Assembly: GCA_002151545.1 (NCBI GenBank)
Contig: CP021237.1
Location: forward strand, 1,116,001 to 1,180,000
Reading direction: 5' to 3'
Origin: Sphingobacteriaceae bacterium GW460-11-11-14-LB5
GTDB lineage: Bacteria; Bacteroidota; Bacteroidia; Sphingobacteriales; Sphingobacteriaceae
Length of the DNA: 64,000 bases
Both the position numbers and the translations under genes were made by a program. Positions 47,517 through 55,089 of this stretch are shown here, piece after piece. The notes below the pieces were generated by a model. The model was not told the DNA's origin. It did not search any database and saw only the letters and a program-made list of their open reading frames with translations. Numbering within the stretch: position 1 is the first letter of the stretch; every line of letters begins with the position of its first letter.

Positions 47517-47553
47517 TTCGATTTTTTTTGTGTACTCGGGGCGGGAATCGAAC
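47513..47553 (-). repeat. tRNA-Leu 3'-end fragment with downstream T-tract (possible attachment-site remnant)
   Basis: About 41 bases, TTGTTCGATTTTTTTTGTG plus TACTCGGGGCGGGAATCGAAC, are identical to the segment that follows and includes the 3' end of a tRNA-Leu-like copy at 48770-48809. They nearly match 60322-60358 (one base differs). Only the acceptor and T-arm half (47533-47553) is present; the rest of the tRNA is missing. Such a partial copy is the usual trace of integration at a tRNA 3' end. Confidence 0.65.
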
Positions 47554-48022
47554 TGTGGTCTTAACCCCTTGATATACAGATATGTTTTATTCTGAAAGGC
47601 TAGAACGCACGAATGACGCGCTCGGGCCAATAGACAGGATCTTAAATTACTTACTATTCAAAGCCTGCATTACTTAAAAAATGATCTCAAAGTACTACAA
47701 TCCTTATCAACCCAAAGATACAAATTCCTATTCCAATTTCATGCGGCAAATAAGAATTCGTCTGATAATAAAACTCCGGAAATCGAGCACCATATAGTCC
47801 TGTTCCATTTTTACGACTTTGCATAAAAGCTCTTAATTCAAGTTCGCGCTTGACCAGATAGAGGTTCAATTTTAGGTAAAATTGTTTTACGGGATTCAGG
47901 TAAATAAAGCGCTAAATAGTGTAAACATTTTTATCAATCATGTCCTTCAGAAATCCTTCCATTTTTTCCAACAACGAGATTGATTCCTCTATTTCCTTTG
48001 TTGTAAAGGTAGCCATACCGGC
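47554..48022. other. Decayed stretch without a supported gene; one C-terminal fragment on -
   Basis: On the minus strand a short frame ends at TAG 47912-47914 and reads, back to the IS-like end at 48022, ATFTTKEIEESISLLEKMEG then FLKDMIDKNVYTI. It looks like the 3' end of a gene truncated by the IS-like element. A 60-residue open frame at 47687-47869 (-) has no recognisable domain. No RNA gene is seen. The stretch is best regarded as gene debris. Confidence 0.4.
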
Positions 48023-48496
48023 TACTGCGTATTTCGGCAAAAGTGTACACGCGTTTCGCATTTATGCTGACACTCTATTTCGCTGCAAACTGACGAGCTG
48101 TTTCGGACCAAACTGACGGTGCTGATCTTTGGATCAGAATTTCTTCTCTTGGCAATTCCATTTAATTTTATAAGTTCAGGCTAAATAAAAGGCTCAGGCG
48201 TTAATTACTACTAGATGCAATCTTCGATCTGTCTGGTGGGGTTTGGATGCTGTGGCGCGTCTTTTAGGTGTAATTCCTCTATGGTTTTCAATTAAAGAGC
48301 CGTTGTTGACCTTAGGGGATAGGTTGGATGTGAACCTGAATTAGATGAATCTGGTTGCTCCAGGAAGAAGGAAATTTGAGGTCGAGGCCTGTTTTTGTTC
48401 AGAGGGAAAGGGACATTTTAGACAGCCGCCCGGCAATCAAATTCGCGTACAGTTTGGCCCGAAATGGATTGACCAGTTTCATTGAAATATGCAGTA
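48023..48496. mobile_element. 474-bp IS-like remnant or MITE with multi-repeat ends
   Basis: The ends are inverted: TACTGCGTATTTC at 48023-48035 and GAAATATGCAGTA at 48484-48496 match in 12 of 13 positions. Just inside each end are repeats of a CAGTTTGnnCCGAAA-type motif of ~22-24 bases: four in a row on the minus strand (about 48036-48120), two on the plus strand (about 48449-48490). Such multiple subterminal repeats are characteristic of IS21-family ends. No istA or istB frame remains, so this is a deleted copy or a non-autonomous element. A target duplication is not visible. Family assignment is from memory. Confidence 0.5.
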
Positions 48497-48570
48497 TTGT
48501 GAAGGGAAGTTTAGAACATACGCTATTGATTCAATATTTTTAAGTAACACATTGGGTATAAATGAAAATG

Positions 48571-48592
48571 GGCTTCTCAAATTTGAGAAGCC
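48571..48592. terminator. 22-bp perfect palindrome (half-site GGCTTCTCAAA)
   Basis: A self-complementary hairpin followed by a short GGGAC..GTCCC hairpin at 48603-48616, immediately before a tRNA-Leu pseudogene on the complement. Both could end a transcript from that side, but no gene is adjacent. Confidence 0.45.
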
Positions 48593-48622
48593 TACTAACC
48601 TTGGGACGTTAGTCCCGTCCAG

Positions 48623-48707
48623 TACTCGGGACGGGAATCGAATCCGCACGCCTTTGAAAGCATCCCGACTTAGGTCGGGACGCGTCCATCAGTTCCACTA
48701 TCAACCA
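48623..48707 (-). pseudogene. tRNA-Leu pseudogene 1 (anticodon arm replaced)
   Basis: Read on the minus strand, the T-arm and 3' acceptor match tRNA-Leu (with GGATTCGATTCCCGTCCCGAGTA ending). The anticodon arm is a TCCCGAC..GTCGGGA hairpin with a CTAA centre instead of a normal 7-base loop. The 5' acceptor strand (about TGGTTGA) cannot pair with CCCGAGT. It is not expected to make a functional tRNA. It shares the same odd arm with copy 2. Confidence 0.7.
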
Positions 48708-48740
48708 TTAGCCTTTCGGTCTATAAGAAATGACTATAAA

Positions 48741-48771
48741 CAAAAAAACCTTTCATTTCTGAAAGGTTTTT
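48741..48771. terminator. Terminator hairpin downstream of tRNA-Leu pseudogene 2
   Basis: AAAAACCTTTC / GAAAGGTTTTT arms around ATTTCT-type loop, then T run. The same hairpin follows the intact tRNA-Leu genes at about 48911-48936 and 60295-60318, so the downstream sequence was duplicated with each tRNA copy. Confidence 0.75.
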
Positions 48772-48788
48772 GTTCGATTTTTTTTGTG

Positions 48789-48873
48789 TACTCGGGGCGG
48801 GAATCGAACCCGCAGGCCTTTGAAAGCATCCCGACTTAGGTCGGGACGCGTCCACCAGTTCCACTATCAACCA
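48789..48873 (-). pseudogene. tRNA-Leu pseudogene 2 (anticodon arm replaced)
   Basis: Same organisation as pseudogene 1 but closer to the intact gene: the T-arm is CGGGTTCGATTCCCG with the normal CCCGAGTA end. The anticodon arm is again a perfect hairpin with CTAA at its centre, and the 5' acceptor is unpaired. The variable arm GCTTTCAAAGGC is retained. The two pseudogenes lie 166 bases apart in tandem, so they arose from one aberrant copy. Confidence 0.72.
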
Positions 48874-48953
48874 TTAGCCTTTCGGTCTATAAGAAATGAC
48901 TGTAAACAAAAAAACCTTTCATTTCTGAAAGGTTTTCGTTCGATTTTTTTGTG

Positions 48954-49037
48954 TACTCGGGGCGGGAATCGAACCCGCACGCCTTTGAAAGCACAGGATT
49001 TTAAGTCCTGCGTGTCTACCAGTTCCACCACCCGAGC
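48954..49037 (-). tRNA. tRNA-Leu (anticodon TAA), copy 1
   Basis: The 84-base gene reads GCTCGGGTGGTGGAACTGGT at its 5' end, with a CAGGA-CTTAAAA-TCCTG anticodon arm (anticodon TAA), a long class II variable arm (GCTTTCAAAGGC), a T-arm and CCCGAGT acceptor with discriminator A. CCA is not encoded. It follows tRNA-Gly on the same strand in one transcript, from the promoter at 49213-49243. A near-identical pair sits at 60337-60565. Confidence 0.95.
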
Positions 49038-49107
49038 ATTAGCCTGTTCCGAAATCCTTCGGTAGGTTAACTTTAAAATAAATGCCTTCTGTGAGGAAGG
49101 CATTTAG

Positions 49108-49180
<73 letters not shown>

Positions 49181-49212
49181 AAATGAATACTTGTTGTATT
49201 CCTTTGGGGTTG

Positions 49213-49243
49213 CAAATATAGAAATTAAACTTTCCAAATCAAA
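49213..49243 (-). promoter_or_regulatory. tRNA promoter (TTTG - 19 - TATATTTG)
   Basis: On the minus strand TTTG (49243-49240) and TATATTTG (49220-49213) with a 19-base spacer fit the Bacteroidetes promoter, about 33 bases before tRNA-Gly. The second tRNA pair has the same arrangement. Confidence 0.7.
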
Positions 49244-49383
49244 AAAATAAAATAAATTTTTTGAATAAAATGCTTAGTGCTTCAAAATCAAAGGGATAAA
49301 AATAAGGTTTGCTATGAAATGATTTTCTTATTGGTGGATTCTAAATAATAGCACGGTTATTCTATATTGTATAATCTAATACC

Positions 49384-49720
49384 ATGAAAACAGATCAAAT
49401 TCTTGTTTATCACACTAAAGATGGTGAAACAAAAATAGTCGTAAGGCTTGAAAATGAAACAATTTGGCTTACCTAGATCCAGATTGTTGGACTTTTTCAG
49501 CGTAGCGAGGCAAACTTAGCGAACATATTAAACATATTTTTCAATCCTAGGAACTGGATAAAGAATCAACTGTTCGGAATTTCCGAACAGTTAGAGAAGA
49601 AGGAGAAAGAAAGGTAAATAGGGATTTAATGTATTCTAGTCTTGATTTAATCATATCGGTAGGATATTGTGTCAATTCTATAAGGGGTATATAATTTCAT
49701 ATCTGGACAAATAAAGTGTT
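49384..49720 (+). pseudogene. Decayed rhuM-like (virulence RhuM family) gene
   Basis: The ATG at 49384 opens MKTDQILVYHTKDGETKIVV, RLENETIWLT, then a TAG stop. Beyond it, in shifted frames, are KESTVRNFRTVREEGE and LDLIISVGYCVNS, then FHIWTNKVL. This order matches what I recall of RhuM proteins (start with a phage-antirepressor-like domain containing WLTQNQMAELF, then KESTV..F.TVQ.EG, then ISVGYRVNS..G..FRIWA). At least one nonsense change and frameshifts interrupt it. RhuM genes commonly ride on mobile islands and restriction loci. No intact copy is present. Confidence 0.6.
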
Positions 49721-49931
49721 AATGATTGCAGAGAGTGAGATCAGGATTGAAAGATCATTTAGCGTTTTTAGAATGGTAATCGTCTATTTCTTTGTGGTTT
49801 ATAAATAAAATCGCTATTTTAGTGTATCTAAATTCTGGGGCTCGAGATCGGATGGTGGTTACCATGGTTATGCCTCTTCATAACAGGGACTGCCGATTTA
49901 GCTATGTCTTTAGGTGCTAGCTTCAAAAACT

Positions 49932-51032
49932 ATGGCAATTAGATTTAAAGATATCAAGCCCGGCCCCCAGACTCATGTAATGATTATCGGGGTTGGCCAT
50001 TATCCATACCTTACAGGGGGTGACGAGGAAAAGGTACAGACCTTTGCCTTGGCCAAGGGACTTGGACAGTTGGATTCTACCGTGATTTCGGCACATGCCT
50101 TTTATGATGAGGTAATGGCGCTTCAAACAAGCAGTTCGTGGATCTCACCCCTTGGTAGTGTTGAGCTTTTGACCGATGGGGTAGAAGAGGCAACCAGGGC
50201 GAATGTGGAAAGAGCATATTGGGAATGGAAAGAGCGCTGCAGTTCCCATGAGGATAATGTAGCGGTATTCTACTATGCCGGACATGGCTTTGGGATGCCG
50301 CAGGAGCAATACCTTGTCCTGTCAGATTTTGGAAGGTTTCCTGCAAATCCCTGGAATTCATGTATTCCCTTTAGTGCTACCCGAATGGCCTTTCATGCCT
50401 GTAGGGCAAAGACCCAGCTTTTTTTCGTGGATGCCTGCCGGTCCGTAACTGCCGATGTGATGAGAAATACGATCGTAGTGCCCAATGTGGATGTGATTGA
50501 TAATCTTCAGTCTGAGTGCATCCATAACCTGACTGTCCTCGGATCTGCTGCAAATGAGCAGGCATTCGGGATCAAGGGCGGAACAAGTTATTTTCTCGAA
50601 GCTATCTTAAGTGGATTGAGAGGCTTTGGCGCGGAAAACGGTGCGGAATGTATCATCTCAACGGCAGATTTTCCGCCGAATATCAACAATTGGCTCTCCC
50701 TTGCGCAGCGAAAGGATTCATCAGCCCAGCGTTGTACCGCAACGATCAATAAGCCAGGGAATTTCATTAAGCTGCCCAAGCATCCCGATGCCGAACTTGA
50801 ACTGGACTGTATTCCGGCCGATGCAGTGCCGTTGGCAAGTTTCACTTATATGGGGGCAGCTGGAAGCCAGAGTCGGGCCCCGGAAGTTGCGCCCTGGAAG
50901 GTAAAGATTCCAGCAGGGATCTATCAGATGTCCGTCAATTTTACCGTTCCACATTACCAGAACAAAACGGATTTCAAAAAGGTGGTCGCACCCGGAATCA
51001 GGCAGATTTTTAACGTTAAAGTCGAACTGTAA
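49932..51032 (+). CDS. Caspase-like cysteine protease (C14 family)
   Basis: The ATG at 49932 gives 366 residues (MAIRFKDIKPGPQTHVMIIG); a GTG 18 bases upstream is less likely. The p20-like fold (~12-230) has the catalytic His in FYYAGHGFG (His118) and the catalytic Cys in FFVDACRS (Cys169), both preceded by the expected hydrophobic strands. The C-terminal part (~280-366) is beta-rich and Ig-like, containing LASFTYMGAAG and VKIPAGIYQMSVNFTVPHY. No signal peptide is seen, so it is probably cytosolic. It overlaps the next gene (TAATG) and begins the + operon of the island module. Its G+C content is visibly higher than that of the flanking chromosome. Confidence 0.9.
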   Translation: MAIRFKDIKPGPQTHVMIIGVGHYPYLTGGDEEKVQTFALAKGLGQLDSTVISAHAFYDEVMALQTSSSWISPLGSVELLTDGVEEATRANVERAYWEWKERCSSHEDNVAVFYYAGHGFGMPQEQYLVLSDFGRFPANPWNSCIPFSATRMAFHACRAKTQLFFVDACRSVTADVMRNTIVVPNVDVIDNLQSECIHNLTVLGSAANEQAFGIKGGTSYFLEAILSGLRGFGAENGAECIISTADFPPNINNWLSLAQRKDSSAQRCTATINKPGNFIKLPKHPDAELELDCIPADAVPLASFTYMGAAGSQSRAPEVAPWKVKIPAGIYQMSVNFTVPHYQNKTDFKKVVAPGIRQIFNVKVEL

Positions 51033-52297
51033 TGGCAGGAAATAATAAGATCAGGATTTTTGGAGATGTATCCTCTAAAAATGATTTTGCACTTAAAACG
51101 GCAAAACAGGTTGAGCTCCTGGATGAAAATCTTAACCGGGTGCAGTCCAAATGGATTACCGGAAACAGTTTTAACTATCTCGATGTTGATCCCGCGCTTT
51201 ACGTGGTAAAACTTTCTTTTTCAACCGGTGAGCAGTATAGTAAGGTTGTAGATGTTCGTGAGGGAGGCGATAAATCAGTAGACTTTGATCTTGAGGACCT
51301 CGTGGAAAAAGACAAAGCTTTCTCCGGTCCCCAGGAGATGGATTTTATACTTTCCGAAGAAAGCAATCTGGAAATGCATGCACCTTCAGGAACTTCGGGA
51401 GGAATTGATCTGGATAATGATAAATCTGGAAGCATCTTCAAGTATGAAATAGACCGAAGTGTTCAGTTCCAGCTCAAGCGTCTTTACCTTCATGCGGGTA
51501 ATTTTCTTCCCGAGACCATCATCACCTTCAGCGATTCTGAGCTAAGGGATGGACCTTTGAATCATGATTTTTTTAGCGGTAAAACCACTTTGTTGCTCCT
51601 CGAGTCCAACCGCTATGAACCGATCCTGCTTTGCTGTCCGTTCAATCAGCATATGTCCGTACAGATCAGGCTTAATCCGATTGAAGAGAAGTCAATTCCC
51701 ATCGAGATTAAACTGATGTCCGAAAACTCTATTGCAGAATCACTCTTGAATCTGATGAGCAATGGCAGTATGATCCAGGCAGAGTCATTTTTTGATGGGG
51801 CAGTGGCAGCAGAGATGTTGTTTCAGGAGAAGCGTCGCGATGCAGCGGCAGCGGCGATCGGCGGTTACTTTTTACTCAAGATCAGGGACTATGAGCGGAT
51901 GCATAATTGGGCCAATAATCTGGCCAATTGGTTTGGATGGATGCCTGATGGATGCATTATCCACGCATGGCAGATGATCAATGATGGTGTGAATGAACCT
52001 GGTGATGAATTAAGGGTGAGGGAGAGGCTGCTTGAAGCGCAGCAACGGGGAATTCCTTTATACACAGAAGGCGTCCGCCTATTATTCGATGGCTTAAAAC
52101 AGCTCCATACCCTTGCCAAGGGACGGGATCGAGAAATTGCAGCTGCGCTGGAGATGGTGGATACTTACGTCGGAAAGATCGACTGGAGCCAAAAGAATAC
52201 CACTGTAATTAACCCCGGGCGTAAGATTAATGGAGAAGAAATCCCATTGACTGACCGAAATGACCGTGGATTTTTGGATAGATTATTTGATCAATAA
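51032..52297 (+). CDS. Unknown protein of the caspase operon (beta-sandwich + helical domain)
   Basis: This 421-residue protein is translationally coupled to the caspase gene by one overlapping base. The N-terminal ~90 residues look like an Ig/CarboxypepD-type beta-sandwich (VELLDENLNRVQSKWITGNS, VDPALYVVKLSFSTGEQYSK). A middle beta-rich part follows, then a helical region (~250-385) rich in Ala, Trp and Leu (AEMLFQEKRRDAAAAAIGGY, NWANNLANWFGWMPDG, AQQRGIPLYTEGVRLLFDGL). This region could be TPR-like. No catalytic motif is seen. It may be an adaptor or substrate of the caspase; I do not recognise the family. Confidence 0.8.
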   Translation: MAGNNKIRIFGDVSSKNDFALKTAKQVELLDENLNRVQSKWITGNSFNYLDVDPALYVVKLSFSTGEQYSKVVDVREGGDKSVDFDLEDLVEKDKAFSGPQEMDFILSEESNLEMHAPSGTSGGIDLDNDKSGSIFKYEIDRSVQFQLKRLYLHAGNFLPETIITFSDSELRDGPLNHDFFSGKTTLLLLESNRYEPILLCCPFNQHMSVQIRLNPIEEKSIPIEIKLMSENSIAESLLNLMSNGSMIQAESFFDGAVAAEMLFQEKRRDAAAAAIGGYFLLKIRDYERMHNWANNLANWFGWMPDGCIIHAWQMINDGVNEPGDELRVRERLLEAQQRGIPLYTEGVRLLFDGLKQLHTLAKGRDREIAAALEMVDTYVGKIDWSQKNTTVINPGRKINGEEIPLTDRNDRGFLDRLFDQ

Positions 52298-52308
52298 CAA
52301 ATACTGAA

Positions 52309-53373
52309 ATGAGTTTAACCATTAGATTTTTTCCGGCCAGATATGGTGATTCGATCCTGATAGGTTATGGTGATGCCGGAAACCTCAAATATATTCTGAT
52401 CGACGGGGGTACAGGAGGGACGCGATCAGAAATCCTTTCCTTTCTTAATGGATTGCCAGATGGGCATAACCGACTAGAGATAATGGCTGTTACCCATATT
52501 GATAAGGACCACATTGAAGGGGTTCAGCGAATCCTGGAAGCAGATGCGCTCGGTTTTGAAGTTGGGGATTTTTGGTTCAACGGCTATCACCACCTTTCTC
52601 CGGAAAGACCGGGTGAAGAAGCTTATGGTTCCAGACAGGGCGAGCTGATGACCGGAGATCTACTTCGGCACAATCTGAAATGGAACGATATTGTTGGCGG
52701 AGCTGCGCTTTTTGTACCCGAGGAGGGACCTCTTCCAGCTTTTGAACTGCGTGGTGGGCTCAAAATTACCCTGCTTTCCCCTTCTCTTCAGCACCTTTTT
52801 GATCTCAAACCGTTATGGGAGGCTGAACTGTTGAAGCTGAAACTTGAGTCGGGATTTGGTTCTGAAAAGGCGGAACCGAAGAGGGGTGATGAGCAAGCTT
52901 ATGGAGCCATCAATGTAGATGCGCTCAATGCAATGAAGTTTGAAGAGGACCGTGCTGAGGCCAATGCCAGCAGCCTCGCTTTTCTGCTTGAGTTTGAAGG
53001 CAGAAAAATCCTATTACTGGGCGATGCGCAGCCAGGCCAGATTTATCAGAGCCTGAAAAGGCTTCAGCCCGAAGGCAGATTTGCGGTGGATCTCTGCAAA
53101 ATCTCCCACCATGCGAGTCGCGGAAATACCAGTCCGGAGCTTCTTGAACTTTTAGACTGCAACCATTTTGTGATCTCCACCAATGGTTCTATCTATGGCC
53201 ATCCCCATCAGGAGACCATTGCCAGGATCATCAAGCGTTCTTCAGCCGATGTAAAACTTTATTTTAATTACCGCACCAAACATAATTCGATCTGGGAGGA
53301 TGCTGACCTTTGCTTTATGCACGGTTACTCCACCACTTATGGAAAGAAAGGAATGTTGGAGATCTCGCTCTGA
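52309..53373 (+). CDS. MBL-fold metallohydrolase, ComEC-C-terminal-like
   Basis: A 354-residue metallo-beta-lactamase-fold protein. It has AVTHIDKDHIEG (HxDxDH, His63 to His68), Asp in ILLLGDAQPG (Asp239), KISHHASRGN (His267/268) and a late IYGHPHQET His pair (~298-300). This is the ComEC/Rec2 C-terminal type, in which the substrate may be nucleic acid or a phosphoester. There is no ComEC membrane part. It begins 11 bp after gene two and ends the + operon. Its stop is 22 bp from the convergent patatin gene stop. Confidence 0.85.
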   Translation: MSLTIRFFPARYGDSILIGYGDAGNLKYILIDGGTGGTRSEILSFLNGLPDGHNRLEIMAVTHIDKDHIEGVQRILEADALGFEVGDFWFNGYHHLSPERPGEEAYGSRQGELMTGDLLRHNLKWNDIVGGAALFVPEEGPLPAFELRGGLKITLLSPSLQHLFDLKPLWEAELLKLKLESGFGSEKAEPKRGDEQAYGAINVDALNAMKFEEDRAEANASSLAFLLEFEGRKILLLGDAQPGQIYQSLKRLQPEGRFAVDLCKISHHASRGNTSPELLELLDCNHFVISTNGSIYGHPHQETIARIIKRSSADVKLYFNYRTKHNSIWEDADLCFMHGYSTTYGKKGMLEISL

Positions 53374-53395
53374 TCGGCAAGTCCCCAACATTTCT

Positions 53396-55087
53396 TTAGC
53401 GCTTTGCGACGGCCGGCTTTGCGGCCATCTCATCATACATAAAGTAGGGATCTTTCCTGAAACGATCAAAATCTGCTATGCACTGCGCATAGACTTCATC
53501 GATGAGTGTCTTATTGGTGGTATCCATTTCGGCATAGCCACTGCAACTATCCGTCATAATCTTTTCCAGGTAGATCTTCATGTTGAAGCACATGGTGAAC
53601 TCACCCGATGCAATGAGCTTTCTCAAGGTCTGGTCAAGTACCTGCGTATCGGTGAACCAGAGGGATGTCCCGCATGTGGCAGCCTCCTCTGCTACTTTTT
53701 TAATGTTCTTGCCGATCAGGGTATCGTAATCTCCCTTTTGGCGTTTCTTGAAATCCGCTTCGGTCAGTTCTTTGATGCGGTTGTCTATCCGCTTAAACTT
53801 ATAGCGCTCGTCCTCATAAAGGGTATTGTAGTTCAGCCTACGCACAATTTTGAGAAATACCTCGATCAGTAGGGTGATCAGGGAGTTTGCCCTGTCCATG
53901 ATCAGTGGCTCGAGCCGGTGGAGCGAAAGCTGGTCAATATCGAGTGCCGAAAGCTTTTCCTGATAGAATTTTGGGATCAGGGCCAGAAGTTTTGCAGCTA
54001 ACCATGATCTTCCCTTTTGGAACTGCCTTAAAAGATAGTTTTTGGAAATCATCAGCGTCATAGTAACTCCGCTCAGTCCTAAAAAAATGCCAGTGGCAAT
54101 GTTGTGCTCATAGTGCCAGAAAAGCGGCAGGGACGGGAAGAGCAGTAGGCAGAGTGATAAGATAGTATTGATCCGCTGATCGATCCGCTGCGCCGTGGTC
54201 TTGAGTTGGCTATAGGTATATGCCTTGATGCCCTCCTTTGGCCCTGGAATAAATGGTTTGAATGCCTGCATGTCGGGAGAGGCAACATCTGAGATGATAA
54301 TCAGGTCAAAATATGGATCTTTACTGTAAGAAAGGATGCTGTCGATTCCCTGGTTGTCAAAAATGCCACCATCCATTACCCCCATTGGTGGCTGCTGTTT
54401 TACAAGGTTGCTCGCTTTTAATGCGCTCAGGTTCGGGCTTTGGTCGTGGATAAAATCGTCTGGCCAGAGCATAGGCTCGAATCCGCCCGGGAAACAGGAC
54501 GAAGCCGCGATGATGTCGGCCATGCTGACTTCATCCAGCTCCGGTCCGTAGATCCGGTTGTAAAAGTTTCCAGCATAAGAAGTTAGACTTAGGCTAATGT
54601 TCTTGAAGCGAAAGTTGATGGCATTGCTGAACTCGGTCGAGTTGAAAACGACCTGTTCGAGTTTGTCGGGAAGGATTTGAAGCTCCGCCATTACTGCATT
54701 CCCGGTAAAATGTTTCTTATACTGCTCGGCGAAGGCATTGATCAGGTTCTTCGTCTTTCCGGGGTTTTTCCAGACCGCGTCCGGATTGAGTTGTGTAATC
54801 CCGGTCCGCACCAGATCAAGGCTTTCCAGTTGTTGCAGCAGTAGCTCATAGATCTTTTCAAAACTTACTTTCTGTTTCCGCATGAGTACATATACTACCC
54901 CGGTTATCGTTCCTCCCGAAACCGTAGAGATCATCCGAAGATTCTGTAGAAGAGGATTTTTATCATAAATAAGCCGGTTAAGATAGGCCATTGTTCCCAG
55001 ATGGAACGAAGCAGCACGGTAGCCTCCGCCCGAGAGGCTAAGGGCAATCTTGTCAAGTGGGTTGATTAGTTTTTGGTTGCTTTCCAT
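53396..55087 (-). CDS. Patatin-like phospholipase with transmembrane segments
   Basis: This 563-residue protein opens with the patatin oxyanion motif SGGGYR (Gly20-Arg24) and a nucleophile elbow STVSGGT (Ser57, in a TVSGG context rather than the canonical GxSxG). The catalytic Asp is in VMDGGIFDNQG (Asp239). Between, ASSCFPGGFEPM is family-typical. Two hydrophobic segments (about 308-324 and 331-348) suggest membrane anchoring, followed by a helical C-terminal region. It should cleave membrane phospholipids. It is the last gene of the - operon, starting 2 bp after the stop of the 796-aa gene. Confidence 0.87.
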   Translation of the reverse strand: MESNQKLINPLDKIALSLSGGGYRAASFHLGTMAYLNRLIYDKNPLLQNLRMISTVSGGTITGVVYVLMRKQKVSFEKIYELLLQQLESLDLVRTGITQLNPDAVWKNPGKTKNLINAFAEQYKKHFTGNAVMAELQILPDKLEQVVFNSTEFSNAINFRFKNISLSLTSYAGNFYNRIYGPELDEVSMADIIAASSCFPGGFEPMLWPDDFIHDQSPNLSALKASNLVKQQPPMGVMDGGIFDNQGIDSILSYSKDPYFDLIIISDVASPDMQAFKPFIPGPKEGIKAYTYSQLKTTAQRIDQRINTILSLCLLLFPSLPLFWHYEHNIATGIFLGLSGVTMTLMISKNYLLRQFQKGRSWLAAKLLALIPKFYQEKLSALDIDQLSLHRLEPLIMDRANSLITLLIEVFLKIVRRLNYNTLYEDERYKFKRIDNRIKELTEADFKKRQKGDYDTLIGKNIKKVAEEAATCGTSLWFTDTQVLDQTLRKLIASGEFTMCFNMKIYLEKIMTDSCSGYAEMDTTNKTLIDEVYAQCIADFDRFRKDPYFMYDEMAAKPAVAKR

Positions 55088-55089
55088 GC

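Noticed and set aside
47687..47869. A 60-residue gene on the minus strand
   Set aside because: No domain, promoter or conserved neighbour; it lies in a stretch of debris next to IS-like and tRNA fragments.
48623..48873. Functional tRNA-Leu genes with a different anticodon
   Set aside because: The anticodon arm is a hairpin without a seven-base loop and the 5' acceptor strand does not pair with the 3' strand.
49914..49931. GTG start for the caspase gene
   Set aside because: The ATG at 49932 begins MAIRFKDIKPG and fits the domain boundary; the extra six residues add nothing recognisable.
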